Shown: positions 33,239 through 42,787, counted from the stretch's first letter. The stretch: 64,000 bases of DNA from CAWBJP01 sp044867425 (GCA_044867425.1 JBIOUX010000208.1:1-64000), one strand, 5' to 3'. The notes: generated from the sequence alone by a model not told the origin. A program made the numbers and translations.

Positions 33239-34467
33239 ACGCCCCCTCGGCGGCGGCGGATGGCTGCGGCGCGCCATTGGAGGGCGTCGAGCGCAACGTC
33301 GTGGCCCTCGGCCTGACGAGCTTCTTCTCCGACATCTCGTCGGAGATGGTCAATGCCGTCCTTCCCTTGTACCTGATGCTCACCCTCGGGTTCACGCCGC
33401 TGCAGTTCGGTCTGTTCGACGGTGCCTACCAGGGAATGACGGGCCTCCTGCGCATTGCCGGCGGGGTGGTCGCCGACCGCCGGCGCCGCTACAAGGAGGT
33501 GGCTGGGCTCGGCTACGGCCTCTCCGCCGCCTGCAAGCTAGGGCTTCTCGCCTCCGGGGCCTGGGGGGTGACCACCGCCGTGCTCCTTGCCGACCGCACC
33601 GGTAAGGGCATCCGTACCGCCCCCCGGGACGCGCTGATCTCGCTGTCGAGCCGGAAGGACCAGCTGGCCGAGTCCTTCGGGGTCCACAGGGCCCTCGACA
33701 CGGCTGGCGCCCTGCTCGGCCCGGTGGGCGCCTTCGTCGTCCTCGGTGTCGCCCCCCGAGCCTACGACGCCGTGTTCGTGGCCAGCTTCTGCGCCGCCCT
33801 GGTCGGGTTGGCCGTGCTCTTCTGCTTCGTGCAGAACCGTTCGCCAGCGGGGGCGGTGGGGGCGGCCGTGCCGTCGTGGCGGGCCGCCGCCGGACTACTC
33901 CGCGTCCCCCGGTTCCGGCGCCTGGTGATCGCCGGCGGGCTCCTCGGTCTCGTCACTGTCAGCGACGCCTTCATCTACCTCGTGTTCCAGCGGCGCACCG
34001 GGATGCCGTCCCGGCCCTTCCCGCTGCTCTTCGTCGGCACCGCCGTGGCTTACCTCGCCCTCGCCGTCCCCCTCGGCCGTCACGCCGACCGGGTGGGGCG
34101 GGCTCCCGTCTTCGTCGGCGGGCATGTGGTCCTGGCCGGCGCCTACCTGGTCCTGCGGGTGGCCGGCCCGGGCCTGCCCACCGCCGTGCTGCTCCTCGGC
34201 CTGCTGGGTGCCTACTACGCGGCGACCGACGGGGTGCTCATGGCCCTGGCCAGCACAGCCCTGCCCGCTGAATTGCGCAGCAGCGGCCTGGCCCTCCTCA
34301 CCACCGTTACCACCGTGGCCCGGTTCGCGGCCGCCGCCGTCTTCGGCTTGATGTGGACCTGGCGGGGTCCGGACGGGGCCATAGCCGTCTTCCTGGTCGG
34401 GTTGGTCGTGGCGTTGCCGGTGGCCACGCGGATCCTCTTCTCCGACCGCCGGGCGGTAGTGGCGTGA
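33208..34467 (+). CDS. Major facilitator superfamily transporter
   Basis: A 419-residue MFS protein with about twelve helices. Landmarks are LGLTSFFSDISSEMVNAVLP in helix 1 and DRTGKGIRTAPRDALISLSS, the loop signature of a subgroup of uncharacterised bacterial MFS carriers. HADRVGRAPVFVGG is the repeated loop motif of the second half. The substrate is unknown. The first about 28 residues (MYSSLRDRP and onward) precede the conserved start and come from the duplicated leader module; the GTG has AGGAG at a spacing of 5. It converges on the histidine kinase gene with 21 bases between. Confidence 0.88.
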   Translation: MYSSLRDRPADAPSAAADGCGAPLEGVERNVVALGLTSFFSDISSEMVNAVLPLYLMLTLGFTPLQFGLFDGAYQGMTGLLRIAGGVVADRRRRYKEVAGLGYGLSAACKLGLLASGAWGVTTAVLLADRTGKGIRTAPRDALISLSSRKDQLAESFGVHRALDTAGALLGPVGAFVVLGVAPRAYDAVFVASFCAALVGLAVLFCFVQNRSPAGAVGAAVPSWRAAAGLLRVPRFRRLVIAGGLLGLVTVSDAFIYLVFQRRTGMPSRPFPLLFVGTAVAYLALAVPLGRHADRVGRAPVFVGGHVVLAGAYLVLRVAGPGLPTAVLLLGLLGAYYAATDGVLMALASTALPAELRSSGLALLTTVTTVARFAAAAVFGLMWTWRGPDGAIAVFLVGLVVALPVATRILFSDRRAVVA

Positions 34468-34488
34468 CCGGCGGAAGAGAGCGTGTCG

Positions 34489-35883
34489 CTAGACGCCCCG
34501 CTCAGACACGGCGCTCGGGAGGCGCACGACGAAGCGGGCCCCGCCTCCGGGGGCGTCCTCGACGTCGACCTCGCCGCCGTGGGCCACGACGATCTCCCTG
34601 GTGATGGCCAGCCCCAAGCCGGCGCCACCCCCGTCACGGGCCCGGGCCTCGTCGAGGCGCACAAAGCGGTCGAAGATCCGCTCCCGGTCCTCGGGCGGCA
34701 CGCCGGGTCCGTCGTCGATGACTTCGAGGAGGACAGTGGAACCGTCGTTCGAAAGTGACACCGACACCGCCGATCGGGCGTGGCGCTCGGCGTTCTCCAG
34801 CAGGTTGCGCACCGCCTGCCCCAAGTGCCCGGCCACCCCCCACGCCTGCCCGGTCGACACCCCCGAGACTCCCACCGCCACTCGACCCCGACTCCGGACC
34901 CGGGCCACCTCGGCCAGCACGACGTCGTCAACGTCCACAGGTCCGGGGCTCGCGATCAGGCGCCCCTCGTCGCCCCGGGCCAGGAACAGCAGGTCGGTGA
35001 TCAGCCGCTCCATGCGCTCTGTCTCCGCTAGCGCGTCAGCGGCGGTGGCCTCCAGGGTGGTGGTCTCGGGATGGGCCATGGCCACCTCGAGCGTGGCGCG
35101 GGCGGAGGTAAGAGGACTGCGCAGCTCATGGGAGGCGTCGGACACGAAGCGCCGCTGACGGTCGACCGAGCGCTGGAGCCGCTCCAGCATGGCGTTCATG
35201 GTCCGGGCCAGTCGCCCCACCTCGTCGTCGACCGCCGGCTCGGGCACCCGGCGGTCGAGATCGGAATCCGAGATGGCGGCGACCTGGCGCCGAATCGACT
35301 CGACCGGCCGGAGGGCCCGTCCGACGAGGATCCACACGAAGGCCCCGACCAGGACGAGCAGCGCGGGCCCACCGACCCGGATGGCGCGGCGCACGGCCCT
35401 CTCGGTGCGTCGCACGGGCTCGAACTCCTCGGCGACGTACACGACCACCAGGTCCCCCGAGGGAGGTTCGACGCGGCGAGCGGTGACGCGGAAGTCCTCC
35501 TCGGGGTCGACGGACAGGCTGGCCGTCATCCGTAACCGCCTGTTCTCCGGCACCTGGGACACCATGGGAGGGCGGGAGAGGTAATTCTCGCTCGCCGCCA
35601 CCACCCGGCGCCGGGCGTCGACCACCTGGATGATCAGGTCGTCGTCGTCAGAGCCCCCGGACACGGGGATCACCTCGGGGAGGGAGCCGGCCGACAGGCG
35701 GGCCGCGATGTCGTCGACCAGGACCTCGGCGGCCTCGTCAAGGCTCGACACCAGCGAGCGGTGCACCAGGTTCAGCAGGCTCACGGCCGCGATAGCCAGG
35801 GCGAGTCCCACGACGACCACGGCGACGAGGGTGATGCGGGCCCGCATCGAGGCCAAGGGGAGGAAGCGGCGGGACGTGGACAT
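34489..35883 (-). CDS. Sensor histidine kinase (periplasmic-sensing)
   Basis: A 464-residue kinase. Helix 1 (about 16-38) and helix 2 (about 165-190) flank a 125-residue extracytoplasmic sensor with an acidic SGGSDDDDLII segment. Next come HAMP (ALRPVESIRRQVAAISDSDL), the HisKA H-box (FVSDASHELRSPLTSARATL), the N box NLLENAERHA, DDGPGVP and the G2 box GGGAGLGLAITREIVVAHGG. The partner is the regulator at 35894, encoded 10 bases upstream. Both are typical of MprAB- or TcrXY-like envelope stress systems, but the signal is unknown. ATG 35883 gives the natural N terminus. Confidence 0.92.
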   Translation of the reverse strand: MSTSRRFLPLASMRARITLVAVVVVGLALAIAAVSLLNLVHRSLVSSLDEAAEVLVDDIAARLSAGSLPEVIPVSGGSDDDDLIIQVVDARRRVVAASENYLSRPPMVSQVPENRRLRMTASLSVDPEEDFRVTARRVEPPSGDLVVVYVAEEFEPVRRTERAVRRAIRVGGPALLVLVGAFVWILVGRALRPVESIRRQVAAISDSDLDRRVPEPAVDDEVGRLARTMNAMLERLQRSVDRQRRFVSDASHELRSPLTSARATLEVAMAHPETTTLEATAADALAETERMERLITDLLFLARGDEGRLIASPGPVDVDDVVLAEVARVRSRGRVAVGVSGVSTGQAWGVAGHLGQAVRNLLENAERHARSAVSVSLSNDGSTVLLEVIDDGPGVPPEDRERIFDRFVRLDEARARDGGGAGLGLAITREIVVAHGGEVDVEDAPGGGARFVVRLPSAVSERGV

Positions 35884-35893
35884 CCCAGGCGGG

Positions 35894-36571
35894 TCAGCCG
35901 CCATCGGCCGCCAGCCGGTAGCCGACGCCCCGCACGGTCTCGATGGCGCGCCGGCGGAAGGGAGCGTCGATCTTCCTGCGCAGGTATCCGACGTAGACCT
36001 CAACGACGTTGGAGTCCCCCTCGTATGCGGGGTCCCACACGTGCTCGAGGATCTCGGCTTTGGTGGTGATCTGGCCGGCCCGCCGCAGCAGGTACTCGAG
36101 GAGGGCAAACTCCTTCGGGGAGAGGGTCATCTCGGTACCGGCCCGCCAGCAGCGGTGGGAGGCAGGGTCGAGGCGCAGGTCGCCGGCGGTGAGGACCGCC
36201 GGGCGCTCGGGGACGCCCCGGCGCAGGAGCGCCCGCAGGCGGGCGTTGAGCACCACGAAGGAGAACGGCTTGGAGAGGAAGTCGTCAGCCCCCGTGTCGA
36301 GCGCCTCGGCCTCATCCAATTCGCCGTCCTTGGCGGTGAGCATGAGAATCGGCGTCCAGTCGCCCCCCTCCCGCAGCGCCGAGCAGATCCGGTAGCCGTT
36401 CATGCCCGGGAGCATGATGTCGAGGACGATGGCGTCGTAGGTTCCCTCCCGGGCGCGCCACAGGCCCTCGGTGCCGTTGTGGGCGACGTCGACGGCAAAG
36501 CCCTCCGCCTCGAGGCCCCGACGGACGGTGCCGGCCAGGCGTATCTCGTCTTCCACAAGCAGGACACGCAT
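35894..36571 (-). CDS. OmpR-family response regulator
   Basis: A 225-residue regulator. Receiver: LVEDEIRLA, phospho-acceptor Asp in AIVLDIMLPGMNG (about residue 51), LTAKDGE and LSKPFSFVVL. DNA-binding winged helix: LSPKEFALLEYLLRRAGQ and SNVVEVYVGYLRRKID. First gene of a two-gene unit with the downstream kinase. GGGGGAG precedes the ATG at a short distance. Divergence of 132 bases separates it from the next minus-strand gene, so it does not share that transcript's start. Confidence 0.93.
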   Translation of the reverse strand: MRVLLVEDEIRLAGTVRRGLEAEGFAVDVAHNGTEGLWRAREGTYDAIVLDIMLPGMNGYRICSALREGGDWTPILMLTAKDGELDEAEALDTGADDFLSKPFSFVVLNARLRALLRRGVPERPAVLTAGDLRLDPASHRCWRAGTEMTLSPKEFALLEYLLRRAGQITTKAEILEHVWDPAYEGDSNVVEVYVGYLRRKIDAPFRRRAIETVRGVGYRLAADGG

Positions 36572-36703
36572 CGCTCCCCCCTACCAGGGTGGCACAGGGC
36601 ACTGCTGTTCGCCCGCCACCTCACGCGCTGATCGCACAATCGCGAGCCTCGAAGATGGGCGCGCCGACGGTGGGCGCCGAAATGCGAACAGGCTCAGTCT
36701 CGG

Positions 36704-37483
36704 TTAGGTGAGTTGGCGGGACCGGCGGCGGCGGTTCGCCCCGGCGCCCGTCAGCATGACGGCGACGGCGGCGGCAGCGAGGAGCACGCCGGCCGTCCGT
36801 GCCTGCCCGGCGGGCTCGTCCGCGCCGTCGGGAAGGGCGATCGCGCCACCCTGACCGTCCGGGGCACCAAGGGGGCGCGGCACGCCGTCCTCGCCGGGGG
36901 CACCCGCGGCACCGGGGGATTGCGTTCTCCCGGCGGTGCCTGCGGGCCCCGCCCCGTCGGGCGCTCGCACGCCTCCGCCGGGATCCGGGACCATCCCGCC
37001 GGTCCCCCTGACAGCAGCCGTCTCCTCCGGGGCGGGGCCGGGTTGTCTACCCGGTTCGCCGGTGTTCCTCGCCTCGGGCGCCGTCGTGCCGGGCTCCGGT
37101 TGGCCCGTGCTCCCGGCCGGTGGGCCTCCGCCGGCCTCAGGAGGCTCTTCGCCGTTTTCGATGGCCTCCCGGGGGTCGGGGCCGGAGACCGGGAAATACA
37201 TCCGGCTCGCGCAGTCGTAAACGAGGCCGTTGGCCCTGGCCAGCTCGTCAATCCTCTGCACCGTCTCGGGCGACTCGAACACACCCCGGGCTTCCTGCTC
37301 GTCGGCGATCCGCCAGGCCTCGTCCTCGAGCGGCGAGTCGTCCTCGGCCACGTCGAGCAGCTCCTCGAAGGCATGCTCGGCCGACGGCGGCTGGCACGCC
37401 TGGGCCGGCGCCGGAGCGGCGGGGAGCAGCACCGCGGGAACGACGAGAAGAGCAGCTGCAAGGGCCGGGGGGCGCCAGGTCAC
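36704..37483 (-). CDS. Secreted tail-anchored Pro/Gly-rich protein, function unknown
   Basis: A 259-residue exported protein. The signal peptide (RPPALAAALLVVPAVLLPAA, ending AQA) is followed by a small acidic helical domain with two Cys (AQACQPPS and YDCASRMYFPV) and two helix-rich segments. Residues about 105-225 are Pro/Gly-rich spacer. The C terminus is a hydrophobic helix followed by RRRRSRQ. The arrangement resembles a cell-wall or membrane-anchored surface protein, but no sortase motif is obvious (it reads GQARTAG before the helix). GTG 37483 has GGAGG upstream. No family recognised. Confidence 0.65.
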   Translation of the reverse strand: MTWRPPALAAALLVVPAVLLPAAPAPAQACQPPSAEHAFEELLDVAEDDSPLEDEAWRIADEQEARGVFESPETVQRIDELARANGLVYDCASRMYFPVSGPDPREAIENGEEPPEAGGGPPAGSTGQPEPGTTAPEARNTGEPGRQPGPAPEETAAVRGTGGMVPDPGGGVRAPDGAGPAGTAGRTQSPGAAGAPGEDGVPRPLGAPDGQGGAIALPDGADEPAGQARTAGVLLAAAAVAVMLTGAGANRRRRSRQLT

Positions 37484-37639
37484 GACGAGACCTCCAGAGA
37501 GTGACTCCACCTGAAGAATTCGCCCATGATGTCCCATCTCCTGTCCGGCCTCGTGCACCGGTCGCTCTCCGCCTCCTGACGCGCCGAGGGGCGGGGGACG
37601 ATCCCCTGCCCCTCGGGCGATGAGCCGAAGCACGTCAGG

Positions 37640-39895
37640 TCAGAACTGGATGTCCACGCTCATGACGTCTTCGTCGATACGGTTCGTTTCACCGACAAAG
37701 GTGGTGGCGAAGGGCGAGAGCTCCCCGCCGCAGTCGGCGATGTCGCCATCTACCGTCCCCAGGTCCTCGTCCTCCTCGGGGAAGACACACGAGAAGAGGT
37801 CGGTGTCCTCACCCTGGGCCGTGGACGTCCGGAAGTCGTCCCGGGTGGAGAAGAAGGCCTGGCTGCCGGCGTCGTTGCCGTCGAGACCGAAGGCGAAAGC
37901 GTCGATGTTCTCCCCGCTGTCCCTCAGTTCCCGCTCGGAGCCGTCGAAGACGACCTCGGCTCCACCGTCACACGAGGTGACGGTGGCGTCGCGGCAGACG
38001 AAGACATCCTCGTTCTTGCCCTTCAGCTCGGCGTAGGCCCCGCTCAGCTTGAAATCGCCGTAGGTGGAGAAGTACAGGTCACCCCCGTCCACCTCTATGG
38101 CGTCGACGTCCTCTCCCGAGTGGGTGAGGCCGATGGCGCTGCCGTCGAAGAAGAGCTCGAAGGTGCCCTCCGTGTCCTCGCCGAGGGAGGTCGGGGTGAA
38201 GAGCACGACGTCGGAGTCGTCGACCCGATCGTCGATACCGGGTATCCGTCCCTTTTCGGTGAAGGAGAGCAGGAACCGCTCGGGCTCACCGTCGTCGGCG
38301 GGCTCGATGACGGCCATGGCGTCGATCCGCAGGTTGCGGAGCCCGACGTCCGAACCATCGAGGACCTTCTCGTAGGTGGCACCGTGGTACCGGATGACGT
38401 CCTCGTTGGCGAAGTGGTGGCGGTCGCCGTCCGCTTCCGGCAGGCTGTCGCCGTACTTCACGCTGAAGAGGAGGTCGCTGACGTCCTGCCAGGTGATGTG
38501 GACGTCGTCCTCGTCATCGGTGTCCACGGCGATGGAGGGGAATTCTCCCTGGCCGTGGTTGGCGGTCAGGTTGCGAGCGTGGCTCCAGTGGTCCCCTCCG
38601 TCCCGGCTGTGGGTGTGGAACACGTCAGGCTCGCCGGCCACCTCTTCGAGGAAAGCCACGTGCAGGTCGTCACCGTTGCCGTCGATGGCCGGCTTGGCGC
38701 ACGGCTCGTCACCGGCGTGGATGACGTCGGGACCGTCGAAGCTCGCGCCGGCGTCATCCGAGTGCCAGTACAGGAACTGATTCAGGGAGTCGCAGGCCAG
38801 CACGTGAGCGTCGTCGCCGGCCATGTACAGGGCGGGCAGGGCATTCGTCGGGTTGTCGCTTGCCAGCAGTTGGATGGGGCCGAAGGTCCCGCCGCCGTCG
38901 GTGCTGCGCACGTAGCCGATCCGAGCCGCCGTGTCGTCCTGGTCCCGCACCCGGAACACGACCAGGACGGTGTCGTCCCCGTCGTCGCCGGAGAGGCCCA
39001 CCTTGGGCTGGTCCTGTTCCTGCTCGTCGAGGTCGTCGGGGGTCATGGGAATCAGGTCGTCGGTACCGTCGAAGGTGAGGTTGATCGGGGCGTCGAAGCT
39101 CCCGCCCCGGTCGTTGCTCACCCGGATGACGATGTCGTGGGCCGTGGTCTCCTGTCCGGCCGGGGCGGGCCCGGCAGGGACGACGGGCTGGACCTGGAAC
39201 TCTTCGGGGTCGATCTGGGTGCTCTCGTAGACGACCGCCACCCGGTTGCCCACCGCCGCGGTGTCATTGTCCGTCTCCTGGGCGAAGGCGGAGTTGCTCA
39301 GGTTCACCGCCGGCGAGAAGTCCCGACCCTCGTTCGTGCTGCGGGCGAAGTAGACCTCCTCGGGGAACTCCTCGCCTTCGAAGCCATCGTCATCCCCGCC
39401 TTCGTCGGGGTCATCACTTTGGTCCGCAGCCTCGTCCGGGTCCCGGTCGATGGCGAACTCCGGGCGGTTCTCCTCGAAGGCGACGTGCACGTCGTCGCCG
39501 TTGGTGGCCAGGCTGGGCTCGCTCGAGATCCCACCATCGTCGTCGAGCTGACGGCCGTCGTCGAAGTCGCGGCCGCCGTTGGTGCTCCGGCGGTGGCGGA
39601 CCTCGAAGGGGAAGGCGAAATCGTCGTCGTTGTTGCTGGTGCTGAAGAGGGCATGGACCGTGCCGTCCTCGGATTCGACCTGCGTCACCTGGCCGACACC
39701 TTCTCCCACATTGTCGAGGCTCTGGGGGTTGAAGTCGTCGCCGCCGTCGGTACTGCGGAGGTAGTTCGCCGATTCGGCGCGGTCAACCTCCGGCCCTGGC
39801 GCCGACACGGCGGAGGGCGCCATTGCCAGCGGCACGGCCAAGGCGAGTAACGAGGCAAGGTAGGCGCGCGCCCTCGGCCTTTCAAAGATGCTCAC
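37640..39895 (-). CDS. Secreted BNR/Asp-box repeat protein, paralogue 1
   Basis: A 751-residue exported protein. A signal peptide (residues 1-32) is followed by about 450 residues of sialidase-like beta-propeller with Asp-boxes (YLRSTDGGDDF, HRRSTNGGRDF, VRSTDGGGTF, HSRDGGDHW). The last 240 residues form a second module starting near GSDVGLRNLRIDAM, also found in the next protein, with the internal repeats IGLTHSGEDVDAIEV and RELRDSGENIDAFAF. It is very acidic. The catalytic residues of true sialidases are not evident, so glycan binding is the safer guess. GTG 39895 follows GGAGGAAAC. Confidence 0.8.
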   Translation of the reverse strand: MSIFERPRARAYLASLLALAVPLAMAPSAVSAPGPEVDRAESANYLRSTDGGDDFNPQSLDNVGEGVGQVTQVESEDGTVHALFSTSNNDDDFAFPFEVRHRRSTNGGRDFDDGRQLDDDGGISSEPSLATNGDDVHVAFEENRPEFAIDRDPDEAADQSDDPDEGGDDDGFEGEEFPEEVYFARSTNEGRDFSPAVNLSNSAFAQETDNDTAAVGNRVAVVYESTQIDPEEFQVQPVVPAGPAPAGQETTAHDIVIRVSNDRGGSFDAPINLTFDGTDDLIPMTPDDLDEQEQDQPKVGLSGDDGDDTVLVVFRVRDQDDTAARIGYVRSTDGGGTFGPIQLLASDNPTNALPALYMAGDDAHVLACDSLNQFLYWHSDDAGASFDGPDVIHAGDEPCAKPAIDGNGDDLHVAFLEEVAGEPDVFHTHSRDGGDHWSHARNLTANHGQGEFPSIAVDTDDEDDVHITWQDVSDLLFSVKYGDSLPEADGDRHHFANEDVIRYHGATYEKVLDGSDVGLRNLRIDAMAVIEPADDGEPERFLLSFTEKGRIPGIDDRVDDSDVVLFTPTSLGEDTEGTFELFFDGSAIGLTHSGEDVDAIEVDGGDLYFSTYGDFKLSGAYAELKGKNEDVFVCRDATVTSCDGGAEVVFDGSERELRDSGENIDAFAFGLDGNDAGSQAFFSTRDDFRTSTAQGEDTDLFSCVFPEEDEDLGTVDGDIADCGGELSPFATTFVGETNRIDEDVMSVDIQF

Positions 39896-40102
39896 GTGTT
39901 TCCTCCGTGCTCATGGGGACCCCAGCCGAGCGGTCGCGCCGCTGATGCGCCACCTGCCACCCAGCGCGAGGTGCGAAGGCCGCAGCTCAAAATGGGGGCA
40001 AGACGTCGTTTCAGGGCGAACGTTCCGCACGTGATTCTGCTTCACAGAACGCTTATTCAACGACAATTTCGGGCATTCCTGCCGTCGTACTATTTGTGCG
40101 TT

Positions 40103-40121
40103 ATACCGCCACTTTCGGTAT
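40103..40121. promoter_or_regulatory. Small inverted repeat upstream of BNR gene 1
   Basis: ATACCG (40103-40108) with CGGTAT (40116-40121) around a 7-base spacer, in the AT-rich upstream region of the gene starting at 39895. It could be an operator or a small hairpin. Confidence 0.3.
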
Positions 40122-40317
40122 TAGAGACGACCTGTTCATTTCGTCTTGTTTCCCACCATCTGGGAACCTTGTCCAGGTACCGGGTCTTCGTGTCGCAATG
40201 TGGGGGGAACGGGCGTTGTGAGCGGTTTGCGAAAGGAAGGCGCGAGTTATCGCCTTATGCGGTCGATATGTCCTCGCGGGTAATTGCCCGAGAGGCGCTT
40301 GATTTGGCGTGCGCGCG

Positions 40318-40339
40318 TCTCGGGCGCGAAGCCCGGAGA
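40318..40339 (-). terminator. Possible terminator hairpin after BNR gene 2
   Basis: TCTCGGGC and GCCCGGAGA pair, with one bulge, around GCGAA. It lies about 40 bases beyond the stop of the minus-strand gene that ends at 40378. There is no U-run. Confidence 0.3.
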
Positions 40340-40377
40340 TCCTTCTCGTCCTCGGTTCTGCGCCCTTGGGCCCTTGA

Positions 40378-42624
40378 TCAGGCCTTGAAGGGGAACTCCA
40401 GAGCCGTGATGTTCTCCGCCAGGAGGTTGGCGTCCCCGTCGAACACCTTGAGCAGGGGCACCGCGGATCGCCCACACTCGGCCAGCGGGTCGGCTGCCGC
40501 TGGCTCCGCTTCGGGATGGAAGCACTCCAGGGCGTCGGAGCCCTCGCCCTTCGCCCCGGGCAGCGCGAAGGTGCCGGTCGTCGAGTAGTAGGACGAGAAC
40601 TTCTCGTCGTCGAGGCCGGGACCGACCCCGTCGAAGGAGAAGGCGTCCACGTCCTCACCGACCCCGGCGAGTCCGGCCTCGGAGCCGTCGAAGCCGACCT
40701 CGGTCGTGGTGCAGGCCGAGTCCTCGCCGGTCGTCACCCCCCGGCAGACGACGATGTCCTCGTCCTGGCCGGAGGTCCCGTCGCCGGTGGTGAAGCGGCC
40801 CGTCGTGGAGAAGTAGAGGTCGACGCTCGTGACCTCGTCGGTCGCGGGGTCCCGGTTCTCGACCACCTCCACGGCGTCGATGTCCTCGCCGGGGTGGGTG
40901 AGGCCGATGTCGGACGCATCGAGATAGGGGCTGAAGGTGCCCCTCGTCGTCTTCCCCAGCTTCTCGGCGGTGAACAGCACCAGGTCGGAGTCGTCAACCT
41001 TGCCCACGCCGGACAGCGTGCCCGGCTCGGTGAACGAGAGGACGAACCGGGGCGGGTCCTCAGGGTCTTCGCCGGGGATCTCGGCCAAGGCGTCGATGCG
41101 GAAGTTCCGCAGCCCGACGTCGCTGCCGTCGAGGACCATGCGGTAGGCCTTGCCCGTGTACTGGACGACGTCCTCGTTGGTGAACCACCGCTCGTCACCG
41201 TTCTCCAGGGGCAGTTCCTGTCCGTACTGGAGGGCGAAGAGGAACACCGTCCGGTCGTTCCAGGCCACGTGCACGTCTCCGACTTTCGGGTCCACGGAGA
41301 CCGAGGGGTCGCTCGAGGGCATCGGATTGTTCGAGAGGTTGCGGCCGCGTTCGAAGCGGGCCCCGCCGTCGTGGCTGCGCAGGTACCAGATCTCCTGGTC
41401 GAGACCGGCGTCCTCCGTGCGGACGGCGATGTGGAGGTCGTCGTCTTGGCCGTCGATGGCCGGGCGGTTGCAGCCGACGGGGCTGGCCAGGATCACCGGC
41501 GCGGCGAAGGTGGTCGTCGTCCCGTCGTCGGTGCCGCGGTAGTAGAGCACGTCGGCGGTGTCGGACGGGTCATCTTCGTCGGGGATGGCGCAGGCCACCA
41601 CATGCACCGAGTCGCCCACGGCGAGGACGGCCGGGAACTCAGCCTGGGGGCCGGGAAGGAGGACGGGCGCCGTCGGGTTGGTTCCGTCGCCGTCGAGGCG
41701 GATGTAGCCGATGTGAGTGATCTCCTCCGCGTCGTCCCCGGTGTCCGGCTCATCGTCCGCCTCATCGTCCGGGTCGGCCTCGCCCTCCACCTCCTGGCGG
41801 TCCCGGTACACGACGTGGACGGCGTCGCCTGTGACATCCACGGCCGGCTCGGCCTGGCCACCTCCGACATCGAACGTCAGGTTGAGCTCACCCTTCCAGG
41901 TCGTGCCGCCGTCGGTGCTGGCCTGGAACAGGACGTCGTCCTCGTCGGTCAGCGCCTGGCCGATCACGTCCTCGCCTTCGTAGGCGACGGCCACGAGCTG
42001 GCCGGCGCCCGCCACGTCGGGGTCCCGGTTGTGCACGTCGTCGGAGTTGGTGATGTTCACGGGTACGGAGAATCGCTTCCCTGCGTCGGCGCTGGCGGTC
42101 CAGAAGATGTCGTCGCGGTTCTCGTCCGAGGGGTTCTCGTCGGGGTGGTCGGACTCGCAGCACGGGTCGACGTCACCGCCGGTCAGCAGCTTGTCGTCCT
42201 CCCACACCACCCACACCTTGTCGCCGTCGGCATCGAGGTCGCTCTCGCTGGAGTCCCCGTTCGCCGGCGTGCCCCGGGCGTCGATGACGTCGAGGCGGGT
42301 CGAGGTGGCGAAGCTCTTCCCCCCGTCGGTCGAGCGGCGGTACCGGACCTGGCGGGGTGCGTCGTTGTTGTCTCCCGAGTCGTAGATGGCGTGGACGACG
42401 CCGTCCTCCGCGGCCACGTGGGTCAGGCCCACGGGCATGCTTCGGTCCTGGAGTTGGAGAGGGTCGAAGCTGTCGCCCCCGTCCGTGCTGTGCAGGTACG
42501 AGAATGTCCCCGGGGAGTCCTGCACGGCTGCTGGTGCCGGTGGCAGAGCGAGCGCCGGGAGCCCCCCGAAGAGGAGGGCGACAGCCAGAACCCTGGCCCG
42601 CTGCCCCCGTCGCGTCCTGGTCAC
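40378..42624 (-). CDS. Secreted BNR/Asp-box repeat protein, paralogue 2
   Basis: A 748-residue exported protein, paralogue of the gene downstream with the same length and plan: signal peptide (RARVLAVALLFGGLPALALP), Asp-box propeller (YLHSTDGGDSF, YRRSTDGGKSF, QASTDGGTTW, RSHDGGARF) and a C-terminal module beginning GSDVGLRNFRIDALAE with IGLTHPGEDIDAVEV and AGLAGVGEDVDAFSF. It is rich in Asp, which may bind calcium. The likely role is surface glycan or protein binding. GTG 42624 is used rather than the longer frame because the signal peptide then starts properly and GGGGGAT lies upstream. Confidence 0.8.
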   Translation of the reverse strand: MTRTRRGQRARVLAVALLFGGLPALALPPAPAAVQDSPGTFSYLHSTDGGDSFDPLQLQDRSMPVGLTHVAAEDGVVHAIYDSGDNNDAPRQVRYRRSTDGGKSFATSTRLDVIDARGTPANGDSSESDLDADGDKVWVVWEDDKLLTGGDVDPCCESDHPDENPSDENRDDIFWTASADAGKRFSVPVNITNSDDVHNRDPDVAGAGQLVAVAYEGEDVIGQALTDEDDVLFQASTDGGTTWKGELNLTFDVGGGQAEPAVDVTGDAVHVVYRDRQEVEGEADPDDEADDEPDTGDDAEEITHIGYIRLDGDGTNPTAPVLLPGPQAEFPAVLAVGDSVHVVACAIPDEDDPSDTADVLYYRGTDDGTTTTFAAPVILASPVGCNRPAIDGQDDDLHIAVRTEDAGLDQEIWYLRSHDGGARFERGRNLSNNPMPSSDPSVSVDPKVGDVHVAWNDRTVFLFALQYGQELPLENGDERWFTNEDVVQYTGKAYRMVLDGSDVGLRNFRIDALAEIPGEDPEDPPRFVLSFTEPGTLSGVGKVDDSDLVLFTAEKLGKTTRGTFSPYLDASDIGLTHPGEDIDAVEVVENRDPATDEVTSVDLYFSTTGRFTTGDGTSGQDEDIVVCRGVTTGEDSACTTTEVGFDGSEAGLAGVGEDVDAFSFDGVGPGLDDEKFSSYYSTTGTFALPGAKGEGSDALECFHPEAEPAAADPLAECGRSAVPLLKVFDGDANLLAENITALEFPFKA

Positions 42625-42658
42625 ATCAATCCCCCAGTCTTGGTTCCGAAAGTCCGAA

Positions 42659-42712
42659 TGACCACGCTGAGTGCATCTGGGCAAGTATGGCGGGAGCCAC
42701 CTAGCGTGGTCA
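42659..42712. promoter_or_regulatory. 10-bp perfect inverted repeat between divergent genes
   Basis: TGACCACGCT (42659-42668) and AGCGTGGTCA (42703-42712), 34 bases apart, lie 35 bases upstream of the BNR gene 2 start and before the GH57 promoter. It could be a bipartite operator or a leader hairpin of the minus-strand transcript. Confidence 0.4.
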
Positions 42713-42750
42713 ATATTGGCGATTTGTGGTCATCGCGCCGTTTGGCAGAC

Positions 42751-42780
42751 TTGACCAAAGGCCGCGAAAGGCACCAAACT
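42751..42780 (+). promoter_or_regulatory. Promoter of the GH57-ABC-APH-AlkP operon
   Basis: -35 TTGACC (42751-42756), 18-base spacer, -10 CAAACT (42775-42780). The wider motifs ACTTGACC and CAAACTGGA are shared exactly with 57087-57115. Predicted transcription start is near 42787. Confidence 0.55.
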
Positions 42781-42787
42781 GGACGGC

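Larger units (their letters stand above)
39896..40377. other. 482-base intergenic region between the two BNR genes
   Basis: It contains the promoter region of the gene at 37640 and the 3' flank of the gene at 40378. It is distinctly AT-richer around 40040-40180. I see a hairpin at 40103-40121 and one at 40318-40339, and a GGGGACCCCAGCC stretch near 39914 reminiscent of the REP-like elements. Open frames across it look spurious. Confidence 0.6.

Noticed and set aside
32839..40027. GAACGTTC palindromes (near 32839 and 40020) as possible LexA boxes
   Set aside because: Actinobacterial SOS boxes need a four-base gap between GAAC and GTTC; these have none.
39896..40588. 230-codon open frame across the intergenic region between BNR genes
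   Set aside because: It overlaps the 3' end of a clear gene, has no ribosome binding site, and its composition is unlike its neighbours.
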